64,000 nucleotides of DNA, from positions 81,802-145,801 of the forward strand of contig NZ_KI912515.1 of NCBI RefSeq assembly GCF_000518865.1, written 5' to 3'. This stretch comes from Bacillus sp. J37. Lineage in GTDB: Bacteria > Bacillota > Bacilli > Bacillales > Bacillaceae. This document shows, in pieces, positions 16,445-24,235 of the stretch. The notes beneath the pieces are model-generated. The model saw only the letters and a list, made by a program, of their open reading frames with translations, was not told the DNA's origin and made no database searches. Every line of letters begins with the position of its first letter. The stretch's first letter is position 1. The translations under genes and the position numbers were made by a program.

Positions 16445-16883
16445 ACGTAGTGGTAAGCTCCATGACAGTAGAGACATCAGTAAACCCCAGGTTTTCATAT
16501 AAATGCTTTGCGGGGTTACCTGTATAAACATTCAGCATAACTTTTTGAAATCCTTCTGCTTTTAATTGTTGGATCGCTGAATGCATGAGCTGTTTTCCCA
16601 GCCCTATCTTTCTGTAAAGCGGAAAAACGTAAAGAGAAGTAATGGAACCTGTTTTCTGAACATTAACAGGACTGAAATCAGGCCCAATTAGTACCCACCC
16701 TGCCATTTGATTTTGGTCAACAGCAATAAGATAATAAGACCCACTGTTTAATAACGGTACAAACATATTCATTCCCATTTGCACATCATTATGAACCAAC
16801 CCCATGGTGCTTTCAGACATGACATTTATCGTCATATAAAGAAGAGTGTTTGTTTCACTTTGATCTGCCTTCCTAATTATCAT
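16443..16883 (-). CDS. GNAT-family N-acetyltransferase
   Basis: This 146-residue protein has the acetyl-CoA-binding strand-loop-helix ITSLYVFPLYRKIGLGKQLM near residue 90, followed by the typical C-terminal MLNVYTGNPAKHLYENLGF. The substrate is unknown. A GTG at 16892 is in frame, but GAGGTG is correctly placed for the ATG at 16883. It lies alone between the UMF1 transporter and an intergenic repeat array. Confidence 0.85.
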   Translation of the reverse strand: MIIRKADQSETNTLLYMTINVMSESTMGLVHNDVQMGMNMFVPLLNSGSYYLIAVDQNQMAGWVLIGPDFSPVNVQKTGSITSLYVFPLYRKIGLGKQLMHSAIQQLKAEGFQKVMLNVYTGNPAKHLYENLGFTDVSTVMELTTT

Positions 16884-16984
16884 AAGAAGCACCTCACTAG
16901 AATCTCAGATAGCATAGTATATGAATGGAGGCTCTTGATGTGCCTTGCGGTAAGACAAAACGGGGGCGAATGGGGAAGGAAAAG

Positions 16985-17100
16985 TTCTTCATAGCGTTGC
17001 TGAAGGACCTAACTCGGTTAAATGAGAAAAGAAAAGTCCTTCATACAGGTGATGAAGGACAAAACTGGAAATAAAAGAGAAAAGAGAAAGTCTTTCATAT
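16985..17100. repeat. array of about 52-bp units with GTCCTTCAT/ATGAAGGAC
   Basis: Units start at 16985 (GTTCTTCATA), 17037 (GTCCTTCATA) and 17091 (GTCTTTCATA), 52 and 54 bp apart. In each complete unit the motif is followed after a few bases by its reverse complement (CTGAAGGAC, ATGAAGGACAAAA). The same unit with nearly the same spacing occurs at 52789-52949. The array fills most of the space between the GNAT and pepT genes, which otherwise holds nothing recognisable. Confidence 0.7.
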
Positions 17101-17135
17101 CTCTTTTATTTACGCTTCCAATACTCAAACAGAAT

Positions 17136-18368
17136 TTAAGCTCTTTTTTCTAATAACTTACAGATTTCAACAATTGTATTTGTTGCTTTTATCATATTAT
17201 CAACTGAAATAAACTCAAACTTTCCGTGGAAGTTTTCTCCCCCTGTGAACACATTCGGAGTTGGCAAGCCCATATAGGAAAGCTGGGAGCCGTCAGTACC
17301 GCCGCGAATTGGTTCAACAATAGGTGTAATGCCCAGGTTTTCCATTGCTTGATAAGCGATATCTACTAAGTATTTAACAGGTTCTATTTTATCTTTCATG
17401 TTGTAATATTGGTCCTTCAGTTCCAGTACGATTGCGTCTTCACCATAAACTTGCTTGAATTCATTAACAAGATCTATGATCGTTTGTTTTCTTGTTTCAA
17501 AAATTTGTTTATCATGGTCGCGAATGATGTAATGGACTTTTGTTTGTTCGACATCACCGGTGAATGAAATGAGATGATAGAACCCTTCATATCCTTCAGT
17601 AAATTCAGGGGCTTCCATTGCCGGTAGCTTGGATTGAAAAGCCATGGCGATTTTCGCTGAGTTCACCATTTTTCCTTTTGCTGTGCCCGGATGAACATTA
17701 TTTCCATTAAATGTAATTTTTGCAGCAGCAGCATTAAAGCTTTCATATTGAAGCTCTCCAAGTGGGCCCCCATCAATAGTGTAGGCAAAGTCTGCTCCAA
17801 ATGCCTCTACATCAAATTTATGAGGACCTCTGCCGATTTCTTCGTCGGGAGTAAAGGCAACTCGGATTCTTCCGTGTTTTATATCAGGGTTAGCAATTAG
17901 GTAGCGCATCGCACTCATGATTTCAGCAATACCTGCTTTATTATCTGCTCCTAACAATGTTTTTCCATCTGTTGTCATAAGCGTATGTCCTTGGTAATTT
18001 GCCAGGTTGGGAAATTGGTTCGGCGAAAGGATAACTCCCAGTTCCTGATTGAGTGTGATGTCTCCTCCATCATAGGACTCTACAACTTGAGGGTTAACGT
18101 TTTTTCCAGTAAAATCAGTCGCTGTGTCAAGATGAGCTAAAAACCCGACAGTAGGAATATTCTTATCTGTATTAGAGGGCAGAGTAGCCATTACATATCC
18201 GTTTTCATCAACTGTTACATCCTTCATGCCGATAGAATGTAATTCATCGACTAACAGCTTACCTAAAGTAAGTTGACCAGGAGTAGATGGACAAGCTTCA
18301 TTTTCTTCGTTAGATTGGGTGTCAATGACAACATACCGTGTAAAACGATCAATGATTTCTTTTTTCAT
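17136..18368 (-). CDS. pepT: peptidase T (tripeptide aminopeptidase)
   Basis: This cytosolic di-zinc M20 peptidase removes the N-terminal residue from tripeptides. It has 410 residues, the normal family length. The metal and catalytic motifs are in order: [33 protein letters not shown] and [20 protein letters not shown] lies before the ATG. It is monocistronic, followed at its 3' end by the 52-bp repeat array. Confidence 0.95.
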   Translation of the reverse strand: MKKEIIDRFTRYVVIDTQSNEENEACPSTPGQLTLGKLLVDELHSIGMKDVTVDENGYVMATLPSNTDKNIPTVGFLAHLDTATDFTGKNVNPQVVESYDGGDITLNQELGVILSPNQFPNLANYQGHTLMTTDGKTLLGADNKAGIAEIMSAMRYLIANPDIKHGRIRVAFTPDEEIGRGPHKFDVEAFGADFAYTIDGGPLGELQYESFNAAAAKITFNGNNVHPGTAKGKMVNSAKIAMAFQSKLPAMEAPEFTEGYEGFYHLISFTGDVEQTKVHYIIRDHDKQIFETRKQTIIDLVNEFKQVYGEDAIVLELKDQYYNMKDKIEPVKYLVDIAYQAMENLGITPIVEPIRGGTDGSQLSYMGLPTPNVFTGGENFHGKFEFISVDNMIKATNTIVEICKLLEKRA

Positions 18369-18433
18369 AAAGATTTCCTTCCTTTTTGTAAGAGTTATCT
18401 CTATCGGAATTTATAAGTTTTGTACTTAGTTTC

Positions 18434-18579
18434 GGTGGCTAGCTCCAGCGCCTATCATACTTCAGATCATCTCCTACGATAAGTCAACATCGGTTCGCTT
18501 CGCTTACCGGGTTTCCTAAATCTTTAGTCAATGCTCCTCCAGTTTGTACGGCGATGATCAAGGCGCTTGCGCTTTTCTA
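18434..18579. repeat. dispersed intergenic element, copy 1 (ends TAGCTCCAGCGC and GCGCTTGCGCTTTTC)
   Basis: The 146-bp element opens with GGCTAGCTCCAGCGCC and closes with GATCAAGGCGCTTGCGCTTT. The same ends bound copies at 43202-43270 and 47856-48036, with different middles. The start and end regions are partly complementary, so the transcript could fold into a long stem. It lies between pepT and treR. Confidence 0.75.
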
Positions 18580-18618
18580 ATTTTATCATGCTAAAAAGTA
18601 CTCTTGCCAATTTTGAGA

Positions 18619-18656
18619 CAAAAAACAAGCATTGAACCTTAAGCCCAATGCTTGTT
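18619..18656 (-). terminator. terminator of the tre operon
   Basis: ACAAGCATTG and CAATGCTTGT form a perfect 10-bp stem with an 11-nt loop. On the minus strand it is followed by TTTTTTGT. It overlaps the last codon of treR. Confidence 0.85.
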
Positions 18657-19374
18657 ACACGCTGCGTCTGGCAAAGTCAATAAAGCGGAATTTATCAAGG
18701 CGATGCCGTGATTCGGTGTATTGAAACAAACTTGTGTTTTCCAAATACACATAGTTTTTGACAACAACGATATGAGAAAAGCCTTCTAAATCAAGGTGTT
18801 TTCTGTCTTCATCTGTACAATCCTCTACAACAATTTCCTTTTTGGCAAAGCTGATATTTAAATTGAGTTGATGTTCAAGATACTCGTAAATAGAGCCTTC
18901 ACAAATTTCCTTTGTAAGGGTAGGGACATGTTTCTTTAAAAAGTAGTCCTTGTCCAAAATGATGTTAACCCCATTTATTTCACGTGAACGGGTAACCTTC
19001 CATACCTCATCACTACTCGTGGCATCCAACTGTTGCTTTAAAAAATCATCCGGCTTAATAAGACCAAAATCATGAACCCTTGTAATAACTGATTCCATCT
19101 GTAGATTTTTGGATACTTCCTTAAAACTTACCAGCCCTGAGATGGGAAAACTCATTTTTTGAACATCAATGACAACTGATCCTTTCCCTTTAATTTTCTG
19201 GATAAAGCCGTTTTGAGATAAAAGGTTAAGAGCTTTACGAATGGTTTCCCTGCTCGTATCGTATTGAATCGCTAAATCATTTTCAGACGGTAAAACCTCA
19301 CCAGGTTTCACCTCACCGGCTTTAATGCGATCTGTTAGTTCTTTATATATTGTTAGGTATTTATTTTGTCTCAT
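18655..19374 (-). CDS. treR: GntR-family trehalose operon repressor
   Basis: This is a HutC-type GntR regulator of 239 residues. The N-terminal winged helix carries LPSENDLAIQYDTSRETIRKA, and the C-terminal UTRA effector domain ends SLFQYTESRHRLDKFRFIDF, as in B. subtilis TreR. Trehalose-6-phosphate is the known inducer of the family. The frame is open to 19386; GGTGAT lies four bases before the ATG at 19374, which gives a length equal to the B. subtilis protein. It is the last gene of treP-treA-treR, and its operators lie before treP. Confidence 0.93.
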   Translation of the reverse strand: MRQNKYLTIYKELTDRIKAGEVKPGEVLPSENDLAIQYDTSRETIRKALNLLSQNGFIQKIKGKGSVVIDVQKMSFPISGLVSFKEVSKNLQMESVITRVHDFGLIKPDDFLKQQLDATSSDEVWKVTRSREINGVNIILDKDYFLKKHVPTLTKEICEGSIYEYLEHQLNLNISFAKKEIVVEDCTDEDRKHLDLEGFSHIVVVKNYVYLENTSLFQYTESRHRLDKFRFIDFARRSV

Positions 19375-19530
19375 TTTTATCACCATCCCTATCTTACCAT
19401 GAACAGGTGAAGGATGTTAAAATGACTATTTTGTTAAAGTGAGACTTCAATCTGTGGGGAGGAGCGAAACTTATCACGCTTAATGCGCCTTTGTTTCTCC
19501 CAAATTTAGAATTTGGAGCCCTACTGCCCG

Positions 19531-21219
19531 TTAAGAATGGGACAAATGATACACAACCGATTCATAAGGGCGCAATGTCATATTCTTAAATGACAGCCCC
19601 GTATCATCATAATTAGATATGAGGATTTTTGGTTTATATCCATCTACCTCAACAGAATCAGGTAGGATAAACGTTGCCGGGCTGTCATAAAAATTATTTA
19701 GCACTAAAAGCTTCTCCGTAGGTGTACTTCGTAAATAGGCAAAAATAGATGGATCATTTTCTACTAAAAGCTCGTAATGACCAGTTGTGATAATATCATA
19801 TTCTTTACGTAAAGTTATGAGTTTTTGATAATGATAAAAAATGGAGTCTTTATCTGCAACTGCGTTTTCTGCATTAATTTGTTGATAATTATTAGCTACA
19901 TTTATCCAAGGAGATCCTGTTGTGAAACCGGCATGCTTAGAATCATTCCATTGGACTGGTGTTCTCGAATTATCACGTGATTTATGCTGCAGAATTTCAA
20001 GAATCTCTTCTTCTTGCATCCCTTTGTCTTTTAATATCTTGTACATATTTAATGATTCAACATCTCGATATTCATCAATAGATGTGAACTTAGGATCTGT
20101 CATCCCAAATTCTTCTCCCTGATAAATATAAGGAGTACCCTGCATCATGTGAATCGTTGTTGCCAGCATCTTGGCTGATTCATTACGAAATTCGTCATCA
20201 TTTCCATAGCGGGACACAACTCTTGGCTGGTCATGGTTACACCAGAATAAAGCATTCCATCCTCCACCTGCATTCATGCCTGTTTGCCAGGAAGAAAGAA
20301 TTTTTTTCAATGCAAGGAAATCCATATCACCAATTGCCCATTTCTCCCCATTAGGATAATCAACCTTTAAGTGATGAAAATTAAACGTCATGCTTAATTC
20401 TCCACGTTCAGGATTTGAATATTGTATGCAGTGATCAATGGTTGTTGAGGACATTTCACCGACTGTCAAGCTGTCATACTTTGAAAAGACTTCTTTGTTC
20501 ATTTCATGAATAAATTCGTGTACACGTGGACCGTCTGTATAGAATTTTCTACCGTCACCAGGTGCAATGGAACCATCATCATCAGGGAAGTTTTGGTCCT
20601 TTGAGATTAAGTTAATGACATCAAGTCTGAAGCCATCGACCCCTTTTTCAAACCAAAAGTTCATCATATTGTACACTTCTTTTCGCAGCTCTTCGTTCTC
20701 CCAGTTAAGATCGGCCTGTGTAACATCAAATAAATGGAGGTAGTACTGTTCTGTTTCTTCGTCATATTCCCAGGCAGGACCACCAAATTTAGAAACCCAA
20801 TTAGTTGGTTCAGAACCGTCTTCCTTCGGGTCTTTCCAAATATAATAATCACGATATGGGCTTGATTTGGACTTTTTCGCTTCTTTAAACCAGATATGTT
20901 CTGTTGATGTATGGTTGACGACAATATCCATGATCACTTTAATGCCAAGCTGATGGGACTTTTCTAGTAGCTCATCAAAGTCATTCATTGTTCCGTATTC
21001 TTCATGTATTGCATAATAATCACTAATATCATATCCATTATCTTTTTGAGGTGAAGCATAGATAGGTGTTAACCATATCACATCAACACCGAGGTTTTTT
21101 AAATAGGATAACTTGCTAATAATTCCTTGAATATCTCCTACACCATTTCCGGATGTATCACAAAAGCTTTTTGGATATATTTGATATACGACTGATTTTT
21201 TCCACCAAGGGTTACTCAA
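19531..21219 (-). CDS. treA: trehalose-6-phosphate hydrolase (phospho-alpha-1,1-glucosidase)
   Basis: This cytosolic GH13 enzyme splits trehalose-6-phosphate into glucose and glucose-6-phosphate. The family regions are MDIVVNHTS, the nucleophile in DGFRLDVINLIS, the acid Glu in TVGEMSSTT, and the conserved Asp in FWCNHDQPR. The frame is open to an ATG at 21279, but that codon lies inside the treP-treA hairpin. A TTG at 21219 preceded by GGTGGTG gives 562 residues beginning LSNPWWKKSVVYQIYPKSF, close to B. subtilis TreA in length and start. The TTG start is the main uncertainty. Confidence 0.93.
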   Translation of the reverse strand: MSNPWWKKSVVYQIYPKSFCDTSGNGVGDIQGIISKLSYLKNLGVDVIWLTPIYASPQKDNGYDISDYYAIHEEYGTMNDFDELLEKSHQLGIKVIMDIVVNHTSTEHIWFKEAKKSKSSPYRDYYIWKDPKEDGSEPTNWVSKFGGPAWEYDEETEQYYLHLFDVTQADLNWENEELRKEVYNMMNFWFEKGVDGFRLDVINLISKDQNFPDDDGSIAPGDGRKFYTDGPRVHEFIHEMNKEVFSKYDSLTVGEMSSTTIDHCIQYSNPERGELSMTFNFHHLKVDYPNGEKWAIGDMDFLALKKILSSWQTGMNAGGGWNALFWCNHDQPRVVSRYGNDDEFRNESAKMLATTIHMMQGTPYIYQGEEFGMTDPKFTSIDEYRDVESLNMYKILKDKGMQEEEILEILQHKSRDNSRTPVQWNDSKHAGFTTGSPWINVANNYQQINAENAVADKDSIFYHYQKLITLRKEYDIITTGHYELLVENDPSIFAYLRSTPTEKLLVLNNFYDSPATFILPDSVEVDGYKPKILISNYDDTGLSFKNMTLRPYESVVYHLSHS

Positions 21220-21260
21220 TATAAACACCACCGTTGTGTATTTTTTACTTCTATGGATGA

Positions 21261-21302
21261 AATGCAAGAAAAGGGACATACATCTCGTCCCTTTCTTGCA
21301 TT
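21261..21302 (-). terminator. hairpin between treP and treA
   Basis: AATGCAAGAA-A-AGGGAC pairs with GTCCCTTTCTTGCATT (one bulged A) around a 9-nt loop. The T run is better on the plus strand (TATTTTT) than on the minus strand, so in the operon direction it is more likely a partial attenuator or mRNA-stabilising stem than a full stop. Confidence 0.6.
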
Positions 21303-22701
21303 ATTTTTCCTTTTTAATTTTAGCTAACAAATAGGTTAAACCAAACGGTACAACAAGGACAATGGCCATTCCGATAAAGAATGAAGGCCAGAATTGTGAA
21401 TCAATTGATAAGAAGCCCGGTAATCCGCCAACTCCAATTGAAAATGCCTTCACTCCATTAATGGAGATAAATAAACCTGCGATAGCAGAGCCAATTAGTG
21501 CTGCAATGAATGGGTAACGATAACGCAAATTCACACCGAACATGGCTGGCTCTGTAACACCCAGCCAAGCAGAAATACTTGATGTTAACGCTAAGCCCTT
21601 TTGTTTCTCTTCTTTTAAAATAAGCATCATTGCAAATGCAGCAGAGCCTTGTGCAATATTTGAAAGAGCAAGCATTGGCCAGAGGAATGTTCCTCCTGCA
21701 TTTGCTAATTGAATATCAACAGCTAGGAAAGTATGATGCATACCTGTTACAACTAATAAAGCATATAATCCGCCATAGATAAGTCCGCCAAGTGCAGCAA
21801 AGTTTTCAAAGATCGCAATAACTCCATCTGTTAATACATTTCCTATTGCGAATGTCACAGGTCCAATAACAATGAATGAAGCAAAACCTGTGATTAATAG
21901 TGTTAGTGGAGGAACAACTAACAGCTGAATCCCGTCAGGAACATGTTTTCTTAAAAAGACTTCCAATTTAGCTAGTAAGAATGAGGCAACTAAAATCGGT
22001 AAAACCTGGCCTTGATAGCCGATTTTTTCCACTTCTAATCCGAATAGGTTCCAGGTAGGAATTTCTTCAGCAGAACCATATCCCCAAGCATTTAATAAAT
22101 CCGGATGTACCAACATTAAACCGAGCACAATTCCGAGTAAAGGACTTCCACCGAAACGATTAACAGCTGACCAACCGATGAGTCCTGGTAAAAAGGTAAA
22201 GGCTGTATTAGCAATTAAGTTAATAATGTTAGCCAGGTCTGCCCATTGTGGATAAACGTCAACAAGTGATTGCTCATCAAAGAAAATACCTGGTCCTGTT
22301 AAGATGTTATTAATTCCCATTAATAACCCGGCAGTTACGATGGCCGGGAGAATTGGTATAAAGATGTCAGCCAATGTTTTTATGGCACGTTGAAGAGGAT
22401 TTAAATTCTTTTCAGAAGCCTTCTTCACATCATCTTTTGATGCCTCTCCTACTCCTGTTTGCTGAACAAGCTCTTTATAAACTTTATCTACAGTTCCCTG
22501 ACCGATGACAACCTGAAACTGTCCATTTGTTGAAAAAGACCCTTTTACTAATGAAATGTCTTCAAGTGCTTCTTTATTTACTTTTCCTTCATCTACTAAA
22601 GCAAAGCGTAAACGTGTTACACAGTGTGTAGCTGCGGAAATATTATCTTTTCCACCAATGGCATCTATAATTTGGCTCACTTGTTTTTGATCGACACTCA
22701 T
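21301..22701 (-). CDS. treP: PTS trehalose-specific IIBC component
   Basis: This 466-residue membrane permease imports and phosphorylates trehalose. The IIB domain (residues 1-90) carries the phosphorylated Cys in THCVTRLRF. A linker leads to a IIC domain with about ten helices containing MGVTE-type loop LGVTEPAMFGVNLRYRYPF. There is no IIA domain, so a general glucose-type IIA must serve in trans, as in B. subtilis. It is the first gene of the operon behind a TreR-controlled promoter. Confidence 0.95.
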   Translation of the reverse strand: MSVDQKQVSQIIDAIGGKDNISAATHCVTRLRFALVDEGKVNKEALEDISLVKGSFSTNGQFQVVIGQGTVDKVYKELVQQTGVGEASKDDVKKASEKNLNPLQRAIKTLADIFIPILPAIVTAGLLMGINNILTGPGIFFDEQSLVDVYPQWADLANIINLIANTAFTFLPGLIGWSAVNRFGGSPLLGIVLGLMLVHPDLLNAWGYGSAEEIPTWNLFGLEVEKIGYQGQVLPILVASFLLAKLEVFLRKHVPDGIQLLVVPPLTLLITGFASFIVIGPVTFAIGNVLTDGVIAIFENFAALGGLIYGGLYALLVVTGMHHTFLAVDIQLANAGGTFLWPMLALSNIAQGSAAFAMMLILKEEKQKGLALTSSISAWLGVTEPAMFGVNLRYRYPFIAALIGSAIAGLFISINGVKAFSIGVGGLPGFLSIDSQFWPSFFIGMAIVLVVPFGLTYLLAKIKKEK

Positions 22702-22736
22702 GGTTTTCCCTCCCGTATAGTATCCTTTTACTTGTT

Positions 22737-22750
22737 ATATAGCGTTTTCA
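22737..22750 (-). promoter_or_regulatory. candidate CcpA cre site downstream of the treP promoter
   Basis: On the minus strand TGAAAACGCTATAT matches TGWAANCGNTNWCA at 12 of 14 positions. It lies about 40 nt after the predicted transcription start, where roadblock-type cre sites occur. Confidence 0.45.
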
Positions 22751-22772
22751 TTTAGGAATGAAGTTTCGAAAC

Positions 22773-22784
22773 TTGTATATACAA
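22773..22784. promoter_or_regulatory. TreR operator 1
   Basis: TTGTATATACAA is a perfect 12-bp palindrome of the TreR type, placed just downstream of the -10 box near the transcription start. Confidence 0.8.
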
Positions 22785-22794
22785 CTATGGTATT

Positions 22795-22823
22795 ATCATA
22801 AATCTGTATATACATGTTGTCAA
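22795..22823 (-). promoter_or_regulatory. sigma-A promoter of treP
   Basis: On the minus strand TTGACA (22818-22823) and TATGAT (22795-22800) are separated by exactly 17 bp. A TreR operator fills the spacer. Confidence 0.85.
22805..22814. promoter_or_regulatory. TreR operator 2 in the promoter spacer
   Basis: TGTATATACA is a perfect palindrome inside the 17-bp spacer. Its centre is 31 bp (about three turns) from operator 1, so two dimers would sit on the same face of the DNA. Confidence 0.8.
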
Positions 22824-22942
22824 CAAAAATAAAATCGGTTTCATTTTTAGTAACCTTTTTATTAAATTGTTTCATTGAATTACTTATACATAACATGGTA
22901 AAACTGAAAGGAGTTTTGAGTGGACAGAAAGGAATACAAAAA

Positions 22943-23965
22943 ATGACTTATGAAAGAATAATTGACCAATATATCACAACAAATGATCGGTTTCTGCAAG
23001 AGTTTATTGCCCAAACTCTTCACGATTATCCGAATAAAAAACGCGAATGGACGAGGATTTTACTACAAGAAGCTGTAGAAAATCCTGAGAAAGCATCACT
23101 TCTCTTATATGTAAAGATGGATCCCGAGGATGAAGAAACATCGAATATGATAGAAAAGGGAATAGGCAGGGTACATGATAGTATTCGTCATTTTTTTGCC
23201 CAATTATTATTGGACTTTACCCCTGATACCATCTTGAGAAACCAGCATTTATTAACGGATTTCATTCAAGAACAAGACTGGGATCTTTATAGAGTGCTTG
23301 TAGAAGGCTCCGAAGATGAAGTGTGGAGGGAGTACATAAATATCCTGACCAGACTTGAGAGTGAAAGCAGCTTTGATATGAATACTTATCTTTTAGCTAA
23401 GAAGGTTGCTTCTACCCTGGTGAAAAGGGAGTACATATCGAAGGATCAAGTATTGATGATGTTTGAAGCGAATAGAAATGAAGAATGGTTTCAATATGAC
23501 GGATATTTAGCCGTCTATATGATGGGACTAATGGTGATGAAAGAAGCCACAGTTCAACTCTCCTCTCTTTTAACAAGAGACGATGATATGCTGCTGGAAG
23601 AAGTATCAGAAGCACTTATCACATTCCAAACCGATGAAGTTGTTGAAGCTGTGAAGGTTTACCTAAGTGATGAGGAAGTCAATATCTTTGTCACTTCAAT
23701 TATCGAAAATATAAAATCAGAACATGCCGTAAATGAATTGCGAAAAGCTTATCATCAGGTAGAAGAAAATTTACAGGGAACAATTTTCGAAGCATTAGTC
23801 CATCAGCTATCACCATTAGCAGAACCCGAAATACGTGATTATTTAAATAAAGTAGAATCATCATCGTTCATTGACATCGACCTTCTGGCATACAGTTACT
23901 TCAAAATTCTCGGAATCGATCATCCAAAATTAGAGATGTGGGAAGATGCTTTACATATGAGATGA
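22943..23965 (+). CDS. hypothetical protein, all-helical, HEAT-like
   Basis: This 340-residue protein is not recognised. It is acidic and rich in Leu and Glu, with amphipathic helices in series (for example EEVSEALITFQTDEVVEAVK), which suggests a HEAT-like solenoid. It has no signal peptide or membrane helix. The frame is open from 22814, inside the treP promoter. I chose the ATG at 22943, preceded by AGAAAGGA, because the upstream residues are not protein-like for this fold. It is divergent from the tre operon. Confidence 0.6.
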   Translation: MTYERIIDQYITTNDRFLQEFIAQTLHDYPNKKREWTRILLQEAVENPEKASLLLYVKMDPEDEETSNMIEKGIGRVHDSIRHFFAQLLLDFTPDTILRNQHLLTDFIQEQDWDLYRVLVEGSEDEVWREYINILTRLESESSFDMNTYLLAKKVASTLVKREYISKDQVLMMFEANRNEEWFQYDGYLAVYMMGLMVMKEATVQLSSLLTRDDDMLLEEVSEALITFQTDEVVEAVKVYLSDEEVNIFVTSIIENIKSEHAVNELRKAYHQVEENLQGTIFEALVHQLSPLAEPEIRDYLNKVESSSFIDIDLLAYSYFKILGIDHPKLEMWEDALHMR

Positions 23966-24057
23966 TAATTGTGGTAAACCTTAGCGTGAGTTGCTTTATA
24001 AATAGGAATTGTTTATATAAAAGTTTTTTATAGTTTTAAAAAACGGAATACTAATTA

Positions 24058-24189
24058 GGTTGATTGAAGCGGAAGGTGCGAGACTCCTGTGGGAGTAGCG
24101 GGGCAGGTGAGATCCCACAGGCGCGCAGCTTACGAGGAAGCTCACCGCCCGCCCCACGGAAAGCGAGCATCCTGGAGCTTCAATCAACC
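24058..24189. repeat. GC-rich palindromic intergenic element with 13-bp terminal inverted repeats
   Basis: The 132-bp element is bounded by GGTTGATTGAAGC and GCTTCAATCAACC, a perfect inverted repeat. Inside it are ACTCCTGTGGGA, GATCCCACAGG and a stretch of CCCGCCCCACGG, much richer in GC than its neighbours. A diverged relative lies at 50658-50740 (ACTCCTGCGGGA, GACCCCGCAGG). It occupies the gap between two convergent genes. Confidence 0.75.
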
Positions 24190-24235
24190 AAAAGCAATAC
24201 TTATTACAATGCAACAAGGTTTGCAATGAAAAGCC

